This document shows positions 54,534 through 63,468 of a DNA stretch of 64,000 bases, piece after piece. The stretch is from Lachnoanaerobaculum orale. Its GTDB lineage: Bacteria > Bacillota > Clostridia > Lachnospirales > Lachnospiraceae. The stretch covers positions 518,443 to 582,442 of the forward strand of contig NZ_RRCM01000001.1 in assembly GCF_003862485.1 (NCBI RefSeq), read 5' to 3'. The stretch's first letter is position 1. Each line of letters begins with the position of its first letter. The notes under the pieces were generated by a model. It was not told where the DNA came from. It saw only the letters and a list, made by a program, of their open reading frames with translations, and did not search any database. The translations under genes and the position numbers were made by a program.

Positions 54534-56375
54534 TTATTCCACCGTAACAGATTTTGCCAGGTTTCTCGGCTTATCAGGATCTAAGCCCTTTAGGAGGCTT
54601 ACCTGATAGGATAAGAATTGTAATGGAACTACCAAAAGACTTCCTGCAAAGAGAGGTTGGGTCTTCGGGACACTAAGTATTTGTGCAAAGTCGTCTTCCT
54701 CTACTGAAATATCCTCCATGGTGAAAGCAAAGCATTTGGCACCACGGCTCTTTACCTCGTGAATATTTGAAATGCTCTTTGCGGCAAGCTCCTCTTGAGA
54801 AAGAAGCGCAATCACAGGACTGTCTTTTTCTATTAGACTTATTGTACCGTGCTTTAACTCGCCGCTGCTGTAGCTTTCACAGTGAATATAGCTGATTTCC
54901 TTAAGCTTCAAAGCTCCTTCCATAGAGACTGCCCAGTCAAGACCTCTTCCAAGAAAGAAAATATTTTTATCATCCTTCAGTTTTTTTGCCATAGTTAGGG
55001 TTTCACTGTCAAGTGAAAGACATTGTTGAATCTTTCCCGGAAGGCTGAATAGCTCCTCTTTAAGTATATGAGCCTCTTCGTCACCAATTTTGCCTTTTGT
55101 TTTAGCTAAAAGCAGTGAGAAAATATAGCCGGCAACAAGCTGGCAGCTATAGGCTTTTGTGGTGGCTACCGCAATTTCAGGTCCTGCCTGTGTATAAAAT
55201 ACAAAGTCGGATTCACCGGCAATGGCTGAGCCGTTTACATTTACTATGGAAAGGGTTTTAGCCCCCAATTTTTTGGCTTCCTTTATTGCGGCTAAAGTAT
55301 CTGCAGTCTCTCCTGACTGGCTGATACCGATTACAATTTCGCCGTCCTCTAAAATCGGGTGATTGTAGCGAAACTCACTTGCAAGTTCAACCTGTACCGG
55401 AACTCTTGCCAAGCTCTCACAAACCGATTTTAATACATATCCTGCATGATAGGCGGAGCCACACGCAATGATTCTGATCCTTGTAATATCTCGGAAATCC
55501 TTTTCGCTCATTGAGAATGCTTCATAGGAAAATTCATTATTTTCCTTGTCGCAGGCGTAGAGCAGGGTATCCTGTACAGCTTGTGGCTGCTCAAAGATTT
55601 CCTTTTCCATAAAGTGAAGATATTCTCCTTTATGAATCATACTGCTGTCAAGCTCTGCGACAGAGGAGGAGCGCTTTACTTCCTCGCCGTTTTTATTGTA
55701 TATATGTATTTCATTTTCAGTAAGACTTAAAATCTCTTTATTTTCTAATTTATAGAACTCCTTGGTATAATCAAGAAAGGCTGAGACATCTGAAGCCGGA
55801 TAGAATCCGTTTTCGCCCTTTCCTACAACTAAAGGACTGTCCTTTCTCATGGCATAAAGTGTATTTGCATCATCCTTGAACATAATTGCAAAGGCGTAAG
55901 AACCTTTCAACTCATTTTGTACTGCGAGGAGTGCTTTTAAGACATTCTTTTCCTTTAGGTAAAAATACTCAATCAGATTTACAGCCACTTCAGTATCTGT
56001 GTCTGAATAGAAACTGTAGCCTTTTTCTTGTAAAAAGTTCTTCAAATCCGCAAAGTTTTCAATAATACCGTTATGTACCAACACCACTTCCTTATGCATT
56101 GACAGATGTGGGTGGGCATTTTTTTCATCGGCTTTACCATGAGTTGCCCAGCGTGTGTGACCGATTCCCATAGAGCAGGGAAGTTCACATTCCCCCGAAG
56201 CTGCGACCTTCTTTTTCAACTCTTTTAATTTACCGACAGCTTTTACCACAGTGAAAGGTCTTGAATATAGGGCTATTCCCGCAGAATCATAACCTCTGTA
56301 TTCAAGACGCGAAAGACCGGACAGTAGAATATCCTTTGTATTCCCCTGCCCAACAAAACCGACAATACCGCACAT
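54534..56375 (-). CDS. glmS: Glutamine:fructose-6-phosphate aminotransferase
   Basis: Makes glucosamine 6-phosphate for cell-wall synthesis. The 613-residue protein has the N-terminal glutaminase with Cys2 (MCGIVGFVGQ), SRLEYRGYDSAGIAL and GIGHTRWATHGK. Two SIS domains follow (IIACGSAYHAGYVLKS, GISQSGETADTLAAI, FFLGRGLDWAVSMEGALKLKEISYIH) and the typical LAKSVTVE end. A glmS ribozyme lies in its leader, so glucosamine 6-phosphate should trigger cleavage of its own mRNA. A good promoter precedes the ribozyme. Confidence 0.97.
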   Translation of the reverse strand: MCGIVGFVGQGNTKDILLSGLSRLEYRGYDSAGIALYSRPFTVVKAVGKLKELKKKVAASGECELPCSMGIGHTRWATHGKADEKNAHPHLSMHKEVVLVHNGIIENFADLKNFLQEKGYSFYSDTDTEVAVNLIEYFYLKEKNVLKALLAVQNELKGSYAFAIMFKDDANTLYAMRKDSPLVVGKGENGFYPASDVSAFLDYTKEFYKLENKEILSLTENEIHIYNKNGEEVKRSSSVAELDSSMIHKGEYLHFMEKEIFEQPQAVQDTLLYACDKENNEFSYEAFSMSEKDFRDITRIRIIACGSAYHAGYVLKSVCESLARVPVQVELASEFRYNHPILEDGEIVIGISQSGETADTLAAIKEAKKLGAKTLSIVNVNGSAIAGESDFVFYTQAGPEIAVATTKAYSCQLVAGYIFSLLLAKTKGKIGDEEAHILKEELFSLPGKIQQCLSLDSETLTMAKKLKDDKNIFFLGRGLDWAVSMEGALKLKEISYIHCESYSSGELKHGTISLIEKDSPVIALLSQEELAAKSISNIHEVKSRGAKCFAFTMEDISVEEDDFAQILSVPKTQPLFAGSLLVVPLQFLSYQVSLLKGLDPDKPRNLAKSVTVE

Positions 56376-56394
56376 AGTATTTTCTCCTATTCGA

Positions 56395-56545
56395 TTGTTT
56401 ATTGTGCGAAGAAAGCTTTTGTTACGATCTTGATTTCGCTTTTTGTCTTCCTCTTACGATACACTACTCCGAAACAGCATCCGCCGAATATTTCGATAAC
56501 TGTTTACCTCGTCAGCTTGGGTCTCCCCGAAGCCCCGGCGCTAAT
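56395..56545 (-). ncRNA. glmS ribozyme-riboswitch
   Basis: On the minus strand, upstream of glmS, the conserved core appears in order: AGCGCC at 56542-56537, TGACGAGG, then TTATCGAAATATTCGGCGGA followed by TGC. These match the self-cleaving glmS ribozyme of Firmicutes, which uses glucosamine 6-phosphate as coenzyme. Cleavage is expected between A56542 and G56541. The 3' boundary is approximate. Confidence 0.92.
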
Positions 56546-56580
56546 CTTCCTTTTTTCCTCAGAAAAGAAAAATTTGTGTT

Positions 56581-56609
56581 ATGATAACACATCAAAAAGA
56601 ACTTGTGAA
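56581..56609 (-). promoter_or_regulatory. glmS promoter
   Basis: On the minus strand: TTCACA (56609-56604), a 17-base spacer and TATCAT (56586-56581) preceded by TGT, an extended -10. Transcription would start near 56574, before the ribozyme cleavage site. Confidence 0.65.
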
Positions 56610-56692
56610 TGCTTTTTTGCAAAAATTAAAAAAATTTTATATAAAATATGGTAGAATAATATTATATAAATGCAGTAAGGGAAGGGATAAGT

Positions 56693-57700
56693 ATGAGCGT
56701 CAGATTAATATTTATAGGGTTAATGGTATTTCTGGGATTTTGGTATGTTGCTATACTTCTTTGGTTGATGAACAGGCTTAACAAAAGTTCCGAGTACGGT
56801 ATAAGCGGAGAGAAAAGTTCTCAAAGCGGTAGCGGCAAAATGAAAATCAGTGATCTGTTTTTTCATATTTTGGTTATCGTTATTGTATTTTTTACAGTAA
56901 TAAAGCTGATGAGTTATGTCGGACCGGCTTTTGCATCTCTTGGAGGTGTGATTGTAGCTATACCTGTCAGAGCACTTATAAATGCAAGCGGACGTAAGAC
57001 CAACGTTATACTTACGTTTTCGGGGATGGCACTATTATTTGTTTATTTATGCTTTTGGTATATTCTTATCGGTGTACCGGTAAAGCCTCCTGTAATGACT
57101 GTAGGAGGGATGAAAGTAACACTGAGTAAGACAAGTGTAGAAGACCTTTTAGATAACGGATTTGATATATATATCATGAATGATGAGAATACATATGAGT
57201 ACAGTGAAATGCTGACAAGCGGTTCTTACACTAAATATGACGAAAATCAGGATATTACTGTAGAAAAAGGATATAGAAGTACAGGAGAGACCTTAAGGGG
57301 AGCGCCATATTTATTGGCAAAAGATGATACACTTATAGGCGCAATAGATTTGTACGGAAGTCTTAATAAAGATGTGGATATAAAGGATTCCAAGGTCGTA
57401 AATTTCTATATGGATAAGGACTGTAAAGATACACTTAAAAGTTCGAATATAGATGTTAAGCTTGGTGATTTGAGTCTGTTGGGCACATTTTATACAGATG
57501 ATTTAAAAAAGCTTTTTAAAAAGAGACTTTGGATGATACCGGATGAATCCAATCCTACGGATTCGGTATATGGAATAGCATGGCGTACCAACAGTGATTC
57601 TATATTCTGGAACGAGTATTATGCCTATATTCGAATTGATGAAAATAAGAATATGAGAGCTTTTATAATATCAACAAGCGTTGCAAAGGATAAGCATTAA
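56693..57700 (+). CDS. Membrane protein of unknown function
   Basis: A 335-residue protein with about four membrane segments in the first 125 residues (near 4-25, 52-72, 78-92 and 103-125), separated by a Ser/Gly/Lys linker. A C-terminal domain of about 200 residues (MTVGGMKVTLSKTSVEDLLD, then YLLAKDDTLIGAIDLYG) probably lies outside the cell. GGAAGGG precedes the ATG. It is divergent from glmS and followed by guaA. I do not recognise the family. Confidence 0.7.
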   Translation: MSVRLIFIGLMVFLGFWYVAILLWLMNRLNKSSEYGISGEKSSQSGSGKMKISDLFFHILVIVIVFFTVIKLMSYVGPAFASLGGVIVAIPVRALINASGRKTNVILTFSGMALLFVYLCFWYILIGVPVKPPVMTVGGMKVTLSKTSVEDLLDNGFDIYIMNDENTYEYSEMLTSGSYTKYDENQDITVEKGYRSTGETLRGAPYLLAKDDTLIGAIDLYGSLNKDVDIKDSKVVNFYMDKDCKDTLKSSNIDVKLGDLSLLGTFYTDDLKKLFKKRLWMIPDESNPTDSVYGIAWRTNSDSIFWNEYYAYIRIDENKNMRAFIISTSVAKDKH

Positions 57701-57783
57701 AGACAACTTAATAATTGCGTTTTTTTTCTATTTAGGATATATTATTGTAAGTAAAATTATTTTATCAAGTATAGGAGATACAG

Positions 57784-59337
57784 ATGGAATTAAAGCAGGA
57801 GCTTATAATTGTTTTGGACTTTGGAGGTCAGTACAATCAATTAGTTGCAAGAAGAGTAAGAGAGAACAATGTATATTGTGAGATTTACTCATATAAAACC
57901 CCTTTGGAAGAGATAAAGAAGAAAAATCCGAAGGGAATCATACTTACAGGAGGACCGGACAGTTGCTATCTGCCTGATTCGGCCACATATTCAAAAGAGC
58001 TTTTTGAACTTGGAGTTCCTGTACTTGGACTATGCTACGGTGCACAGCTTATGCAGCATCTGCTTGGCGGAAGGGTAGAGAGAGCAAGTGTAAGAGAATA
58101 CGGTAAAATAAAGCTTACAGTTGATAAGGCTGACAGTGCATTGTTTGAGAATGTGCCTAAGGAAAGCATTGTATGGATGAGCCATACAGACTATATAAGT
58201 AAACTTGGTGAAGGATTTGAGATTACATCACATAGCGATGACTGTCCTGTAGCTTCATATGAGAATACAGCAAAGAATCTCTATGGAATACAGTTCCATC
58301 CTGAGGTTTTACATTCAGAATACGGTTCTGTAATGCTTGGAAACTTTATAAAGAATGTCTGCAAATGTGAATGTAACTGGAAAATGGATGCCTTTGTAGA
58401 AAACAGTATAAAGGCAATCAAAGAAAAGGTAGGCAACGGTAAGGTACTTTGTGCACTTTCAGGCGGTGTTGACTCATCAGTTGCAGCGGTAATGCTCAGC
58501 AAGGCGGTAGGTGAAAACCTTACTTGTGTATTTGTAGACCATGGACTTCTTAGAAAGAATGAAGGCGATGAGGTTGAGGCTGTATTCGGACCGAACGGCA
58601 ATTATAAGCTGAACTTCATCAGAGTAAATGCAGCGGAAAGATTCTACTCAAAACTTGCAGGTGTAAGCGAGCCTGAAAAGAAGCGTAAGATAATAGGTGA
58701 GGAATTTATCAGAGTCTTTGAAGAAGAGGCTAAAAAAATCGGTAAGGTAGATTTCTTGGTACAGGGAACAATTTACCCTGATGTTGTAGAATCGGGACTT
58801 GGCGGAGAGAGTGTAGTAATCAAGTCACATCACAATGTAGGAGGACTTCCTGACTATGTTGATTTCAAGGAAATCATAGAGCCGCTTAGAGATCTTTTCA
58901 AGGATGAGGTAAGAAAGGCGGGACTTGAGCTGGGTATACCGAAGCATCTTGTATTCCGTCAGCCGTTCCCGGGACCGGGTCTCGGAATCAGAATTATCGG
59001 TGAAGTTACAGCCGAGAAGGTAAAAATCGTTCAGGATGCAGACGCTATATACCGTGAGGAGATAGATAAGGCAGGACTTTCACAGGAAATCAACCAGTAC
59101 TTTGCAGCTCTTACAAATATGAGAAGCGTAGGAGTAATGGGCGATTACAGAACTTATGATTATGCTATAGCACTTCGTGCAGTTAAGACAATAGACTTTA
59201 TGACAGCAGAGGCTGCAAGACTCCCTTGGGAAGTACTTGAAAAGGTGACAAACAGGATTATCAATGAGGTAGACCATGTAAACAGGGTACTCTATGATAT
59301 CACCAGCAAGCCACCGGGAACTATTGAGCTGGAGTAA
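57784..59337 (+). CDS. guaA: GMP synthase (glutamine-hydrolysing)
   Basis: Converts XMP to GMP using glutamine and ATP. The amidotransferase domain has the nucleophile Cys84 in [11 protein letters not shown] and the later FHPEVLHSE. The synthetase domain has the PP-loop [13 protein letters not shown], and the dimer domain ends with the standard [16 protein letters not shown]. The 517-residue length is normal. TAGGAGATAC precedes the ATG. It has its own terminator. Confidence 0.97.
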   Translation: MELKQELIIVLDFGGQYNQLVARRVRENNVYCEIYSYKTPLEEIKKKNPKGIILTGGPDSCYLPDSATYSKELFELGVPVLGLCYGAQLMQHLLGGRVERASVREYGKIKLTVDKADSALFENVPKESIVWMSHTDYISKLGEGFEITSHSDDCPVASYENTAKNLYGIQFHPEVLHSEYGSVMLGNFIKNVCKCECNWKMDAFVENSIKAIKEKVGNGKVLCALSGGVDSSVAAVMLSKAVGENLTCVFVDHGLLRKNEGDEVEAVFGPNGNYKLNFIRVNAAERFYSKLAGVSEPEKKRKIIGEEFIRVFEEEAKKIGKVDFLVQGTIYPDVVESGLGGESVVIKSHHNVGGLPDYVDFKEIIEPLRDLFKDEVRKAGLELGIPKHLVFRQPFPGPGLGIRIIGEVTAEKVKIVQDADAIYREEIDKAGLSQEINQYFAALTNMRSVGVMGDYRTYDYAIALRAVKTIDFMTAEAARLPWEVLEKVTNRIINEVDHVNRVLYDITSKPPGTIELE

Positions 59338-59346
59338 ACAAAATAA

Positions 59347-59386
59347 CGCCACAAATCCTTTAAATAAGGGTTTGTGGCGATTTTTC
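59347..59386 (+). terminator. Terminator of guaA
   Basis: CGCCACAAATCCTT (59347-59360) pairs with AAGGGTTTGTGGCG (59366-59379), one G-U, loop TAAAT, then ATTTTTC. Confidence 0.9.
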
Positions 59387-59502
59387 TATGTGGGTTGATT
59401 ATAAAATTTATGTTTATTAAATATATAGTTTGATAAAATATTGTTATAGAGTATAATTAAAATAGTAATGTTAAATATATAATTTATACTGAATTGAGAA
59501 TA

Positions 59503-59541
59503 TATAATCTAAAACAATTAGTACTATTGTTTTAGATTATA
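59503..59541. repeat. 39-base palindrome before the SIR2 gene
   Basis: TATAATCTAAAACAA (59503-59517) and TTGTTTTAGATTATA (59527-59541) are exact complements around TTAGTACTA, which is itself nearly self-complementary. It lies 86 bases upstream of the SIR2 gene in very AT-rich DNA. It may be an operator or an RNA hairpin; no long T tract follows. Nothing else is clear in 59387-59626. Confidence 0.7.
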
Positions 59542-59626
59542 GAATTTATTATAGTTAACGGTTAATTTAAAAATAATAAATAAACTTAAGATTAGTATAA
59601 AGCGAAATGGAGTAAAGCATAATTAT

Positions 59627-61018
59627 ATGAATAAAAAGGAATTACTTTTTGACAATGTGGACTCGTTGAAAAGATTTATAATATATATATTAAACGATCG
59701 TATTAGAGAAATAGAGGATATTACTGTAGATGATAGATTTAACTCTATTAATGTAAAGACAGATAAGATAGTAGATTTATTAAAAATCAAAGATAAAAAC
59801 ATAGGAGATACTACTATATTTTTGTTGTTTTTGGATTTAAAAAAGATAAAGAATATAAATATTCAGTTAAATAGGATTGAAAAAGAATTTGAAAATGATA
59901 TAAATATTGTCATTGTTTCTGCATCAGATATAGAAAATTTAATAAAAAAAATTGAAAAAAAATATTGGATAGATTTTTGGGGAAAGGATAAACTAGAGGA
60001 ACTAGTAAAAGTTAATAGGGTATATTACTCAAATTCATTAGATATTTCAAGATTATATAATAATAAAAATATAGATGAAATTAATGAATTAGACTTTAAA
60101 ACATATAGAATAAATACTATAGAAAACCTAAAGAGTGTAGTGGATAGGAAAAGAATTTCTTTGGTATTAGGTGCGGGAGTGTCTTGTTCAGAGGGAGCAT
60201 TGAGCTGGAAGAGTTTGATTGCTAATTTTGAATCAGAATTAAATTCAAGGTGTGGAATTAATATATCCCAAGTATTAAATAAGATAGGAGATAGTGATTT
60301 GATATCTGCACAGCTTTATAGAGAATTATTAACAGAAAACACATATTATGAAATAATCTTTAGAAGCATTTATAATAATTATAAGATACCTGATAAGAAG
60401 TATGATACTTTAGCTAATTGTATCGCGTGCTTAATTAAAAAGTGTGCTATAGCTAGGGACTTTAGAGTAATGACTTATAACTATGATAATTATTTAGAGC
60501 AATATTTAGATTACTATAGTGTGATATATGATGTAATGTTTGAAAGTAGTAATACACAGAAAGGTAATATACCAATTTATCATGTACATGGATATTTTCC
60601 AATGATCGGTTATGAGAAAAATAGTGAGCAAATTAAATTTGATTTTTCTCATTATAAAGGTATTTATGCAGATAGTATTAAGCTTACTGAAGATGACTAT
60701 AATACAATGTATAACGATGCATATAAGTGGCAAATAGGGACTCAGCTTTCTTTTTTTAGAGAAAATAAATGCTTATTTATAGGGTGTAGTTTAACAGATC
60801 CAAATATTAGGAGGCTAATAAGGATGGCTGAAAAGGAAAGAAAAAAACATTTTGCCATTATATATAAAGGAGATATGAGTATTATAGATCTTGTGATTGC
60901 AACAAACCACTTTTCTAGAATGGGAGTAGATGTTATTTGGACATCAAGTTATGATGAATGCAAAGATATTATTAAAGGTTTTGTGAATAATTGTGGTTAT
61001 AATGGTTTAATAAATTAA
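59627..61018 (+). CDS. SIR2-domain protein, probable anti-phage NADase
   Basis: A 463-residue protein. Residues about 175-410 are a SIR2_2-type domain: NAD-binding SLVLGAGVSCSEGALSW (GAG at 182-184), MTYNYDNYLE (283-290, catalytic Asn-Asp type), the His in YHVHGYFP (H319/H321), KLTEDDYN, and FIGCSLTDPNIRR. Such proteins in bacteria usually destroy NAD on phage infection. The first ~170 residues form a separate charged, AT-rich-coded domain I cannot name. The gene has a much lower GC content than its neighbours and a poor ribosome site (GGAG 14 bases before ATG). It sits beside an IS3 remnant, suggesting acquisition by transfer. Confidence 0.82.
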   Translation: MNKKELLFDNVDSLKRFIIYILNDRIREIEDITVDDRFNSINVKTDKIVDLLKIKDKNIGDTTIFLLFLDLKKIKNINIQLNRIEKEFENDINIVIVSASDIENLIKKIEKKYWIDFWGKDKLEELVKVNRVYYSNSLDISRLYNNKNIDEINELDFKTYRINTIENLKSVVDRKRISLVLGAGVSCSEGALSWKSLIANFESELNSRCGINISQVLNKIGDSDLISAQLYRELLTENTYYEIIFRSIYNNYKIPDKKYDTLANCIACLIKKCAIARDFRVMTYNYDNYLEQYLDYYSVIYDVMFESSNTQKGNIPIYHVHGYFPMIGYEKNSEQIKFDFSHYKGIYADSIKLTEDDYNTMYNDAYKWQIGTQLSFFRENKCLFIGCSLTDPNIRRLIRMAEKERKKHFAIIYKGDMSIIDLVIATNHFSRMGVDVIWTSSYDECKDIIKGFVNNCGYNGLIN

Positions 61019-61089
61019 TACATTTTTTTGGAACAAATTCTAATTAATATTATATGCTAAAATCAGTATAAAAGAGAGGATTTATTAGT

Positions 61090-61358
61090 ATGTCTAGGCA
61101 AAGAAGAAATTTTAGCGCCAAATTTAAATCAGATCTTGTAATCTAGATACTTAAGGGGCGAGAAAAATCTCAATACACTTGTAACAGAGAATAATATTCA
61201 GCCAAATCTGATTGGTAATCAAAAAAGAATTTTTTAATAATGCCTCCGCTATGTTTGATGACAAGCGTGATGAGAATCTCAAAGATAAGCCTGACGAAGA
61301 ATGCAGGTAAAAGCAGAGTATGCAAAAAAGTCGGTTAGTTAACCATGTAGGTTGAAAA
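61090..61358 (+). pseudogene. IS3-family orfA remnant
   Basis: An ATG at 61090 opens with MSRQRRNFSAKFKSDLVI, the start of IS150-type IS3 OrfA proteins, but hits a TAG at once. The rest (NNASAMFDDKRDENLKDKPD, then YAKKS) survives only through several frameshifts and stops. No orfB follows, so the element is dead. Confidence 0.75.
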
Positions 61359-61400
61359 GCACATAATATTAAGAGTATAATATCTTAAATATGTGCTTTT
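61355..61400. repeat. AAAAGCACATA hairpin, copy 1
   Basis: AAAAGCACATA (61355-61365) pairs with TATGTGCTTTT (61390-61400), with further TTAAG/CTTAA pairing inside. Its outer arms are the same as those of the hairpin at 62601-62647. Confidence 0.7.
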
Positions 61401-61980
61401 TATATGTATATCATCCATATTCACTACACATAAATTTTTGTTGTCTGCATTTATAAAGAGATAACAAAGAAAGGTTCGACAGGTTATATTTTATATGAGC
61501 TAAATTCCATGACACAGTAACTACATTAAAAAAAAGAAAATTTGATAAATCAGGGAAAATTGTATCCAATTTTATATCGGTCATTACAGGATATATGAGG
61601 AGTTAAATATCCAAAACACGGGAGATACTGATTATGCAGAACAAATTATTTTTAAAGGCATTCAATATATTTGAACTTTCGGAAGTAAAACATACATCGT
61701 CGTATGAGATCTTCAGAAATCTGAACAAATGACCGGGAAAACATGGATATTTGACGTTTAGAGGAAAGGTTTAGAAAAAATATATTGTTAAGCGTTTCTA
61801 CGTAGTAGAAGATACCTGTGAGATTCCACAGAAAGAGGGAAATGAATGGTTTCTTACATAAGATTAAAATGTATCTATCAGTGGAAGAAATTGCCGAACT
61901 CTTTGGATTGTCAGTTTTGTTTGATTAATTTGAAGTACCGGAAATGTTATCGGTAAATATTCGTGGAGAGTAAATAAAGT
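61401..61980. other. Decayed DNA without an intact gene
   Basis: About 580 bases with stops in all frames. Short readable pieces such as KMYLSVEEIAELFGLS near 61868-61915 and NTGDTDYAEQIIFKGIQYI near 61615-61670 look like relics of coding sequence, broken by stops and shifts. No RNA gene or repeat was found. Confidence 0.5.
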
Positions 61981-62634
61981 ATGAAGAATGAAATTGTATT
62001 ATTTACAGATGGTGATATTAATATAGAAGTTCAAATCAATCCTGAACTGGAGACCGTTTGGCTGACACAAAAACAAATGGAAGTATTGTTTGATGTTAAA
62101 CACGCTACAGTAAGCGAACATATTTCAAATATTATTGCTTCAGGAGAACTGGATGAGACTTCTGTCGGTTTTTCCGACAAAAGTACAGGGGGAAGAAAAC
62201 CTAAAATTTATAATTTAGATATGATTTTGTCTGTCGGATATCGAGTTAATTCAAAAAGAGGTATAGCTTTCAGAAAATGGGCAAATAATGTTCTTAAAGA
62301 GTATATTTTGAAAGGCTATGCAATCAATGAAAAGCGTCTTCAAGCGCTTAAGAAAACAGTTGATATCCAGTCAAGGATGATTGCAGATGCACTCGATATA
62401 GAGGAAAAAGATGTGCTCAGAGCTGTGAATGAATACACGGATGCATTGATTCTTTTGGATCAATATGACCATCAGGCATTAAGTAAGCCGGAGGGAAGTA
62501 CTCCGGTATACCGCATCACCTATGAAGATTGTGTTAAGATGGTTTGTCGGATGAAAGATTCTTTTGAAACAGATGTATTTGGCGTAGAAAATAATACAGC
62601 AAAAGCACATAGCTTAAAGACTTATAATCTTTAA
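61981..62634 (+). CDS. RhuM-family protein, C-terminally truncated
   Basis: A 217-residue protein whose start (GDINIEVQINPELETVWLTQ, then VKHATVSEHISNI and NLDMILSVGYRVNSKRGIAFRKWAN) is typical of Virulence_RhuM proteins with a helix-turn-helix-like N-terminus. Full members run to about 330 residues and often end in a Fic/Doc-type domain. Here the protein breaks off after DVFGVENNTAKAHSLKTYNL, and the last residues and stop lie inside a perfect hairpin. It is probably a cut-down, possibly non-functional copy. No clear ribosome site is seen (GGAGAG 11 bases upstream). Confidence 0.75.
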   Translation: MKNEIVLFTDGDINIEVQINPELETVWLTQKQMEVLFDVKHATVSEHISNIIASGELDETSVGFSDKSTGGRKPKIYNLDMILSVGYRVNSKRGIAFRKWANNVLKEYILKGYAINEKRLQALKKTVDIQSRMIADALDIEEKDVLRAVNEYTDALILLDQYDHQALSKPEGSTPVYRITYEDCVKMVCRMKDSFETDVFGVENNTAKAHSLKTYNL

Positions 62635-62650
62635 GCTATGTGCTTTTTTA
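62601..62650. repeat. AAAAGCACATA hairpin, copy 2 (terminator-like)
   Basis: A perfect 19-base stem, AAAAGCACATAGCTTAAAG (62601-62619) with its complement at 62629-62647, loop ACTTATAAT, then TTTT. It contains the end of the RhuM reading frame and matches the outer arms of the hairpin at 61355. Confidence 0.85.
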
Positions 62651-62763
62651 TGTGCCTATTTTAACGAAATATATCCAGGCAGATCCATAAAATTTTTTAC
62701 GGTTATAATTTAGTTATTTTTATCGGCTATAACAATACCATGAAAATGATGGAGGTTAATCAA

Positions 62764-63468
62764 ATGAGTATTATATTGGAAACGAAAGGGCTGACAAAAA
62801 AATATAAAAATGGGATTGCACTGGATAATGTTTCAATTCAAGTGGAAAAAGGTACGGTATATGGTCTGTTAGGTCCTAACGGTGCCGGGAAATCAACATT
62901 ATTGAAAGTCATAACAAGAGCGATTCCAAAAAGCTCGGGTGAAATGATGTTTGAAAATCATCTGTTAGCTGCAGATGATGTAAAGAAAATCGGGGCGATT
63001 ATAGAACATCCTGCTATTTATCCGAATTTAACGGCTTATGAAAATTTAGAGGTTATTACTACTTTACTGAATATTGACAGAAAGAAAATTGATGAAGTAC
63101 TTAGCATGGTTTCATTGATGAATACCGGTAAAAAGTTGGCAAAAGAGTTCTCCCTAGGTATGAAACAAAGACTGGGTATTGCAATGGCACTGATTAACAG
63201 CCCGTCATTACTGATTCTTGACGAACCTACAAACGGGTTAGACCCTGTGGGAATTCAAGAATTAAGAGAACTGATAAAAATGCTTTCAGGTCACGGTATC
63301 ACAATCATACTATCAAGTCATATTTTGAGTGAAGTGGGGCAGATTGCGGATAAAATCGGTATACTTAATAAGGGACATTTAAGTTATGAAGGACAAAATA
63401 CAGATTCGTCTAAGTTGGAAGATTTATTTATGGAAATTATCAGAAAGGATGTGACGAATGATGATTAA
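62764..63468 (+). CDS. ABC transporter ATPase, MutF/BcrA-type (lantibiotic immunity)
   Basis: A 234-residue ATPase with Walker A GLLGPNGAGKST, the typical NLTAYENLEVIT after a short Q-loop region (IEHPAIYP), signature FSLGMKQRLGIAMAL, and Walker B LLILDEPTNGLDPVG. This is the BcrA/MutF group that exports or expels lantibiotics and similar peptides. An in-frame ATG at 62740 is possible, but the ATG at 62764 has GGAGG 7 bases upstream and the usual start MSIILETKGLTKKY. The permease gene overlaps its end by 11 bases. Confidence 0.9.
   Translation: MSIILETKGLTKKYKNGIALDNVSIQVEKGTVYGLLGPNGAGKSTLLKVITRAIPKSSGEMMFENHLLAADDVKKIGAIIEHPAIYPNLTAYENLEVITTLLNIDRKKIDEVLSMVSLMNTGKKLAKEFSLGMKQRLGIAMALINSPSLLILDEPTNGLDPVGIQELRELIKMLSGHGITIILSSHILSEVGQIADKIGILNKGHLSYEGQNTDSSKLEDLFMEIIRKDVTNDD

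Noticed and set aside
56402-56781. Three short plus-strand frames upstream of the 335-residue membrane protein
   Set aside because: They lie over the glmS ribozyme and promoter on the other strand, lack ribosome sites and have no family-like sequence.
57681-57881. 66-residue frame overlapping the start of guaA
   Set aside because: Overlaps both neighbours in another frame and has no family-like sequence.
61480-61500. GGTTCGACAGG, resembling a tRNA T-arm
   Set aside because: No acceptor or anticodon stem can be built around it.
61634-61732. Short frame beginning MQNKLFLKAFNIFEL in the decayed region
   Set aside because: Only 32 codons, no ribosome site, stops on all sides.
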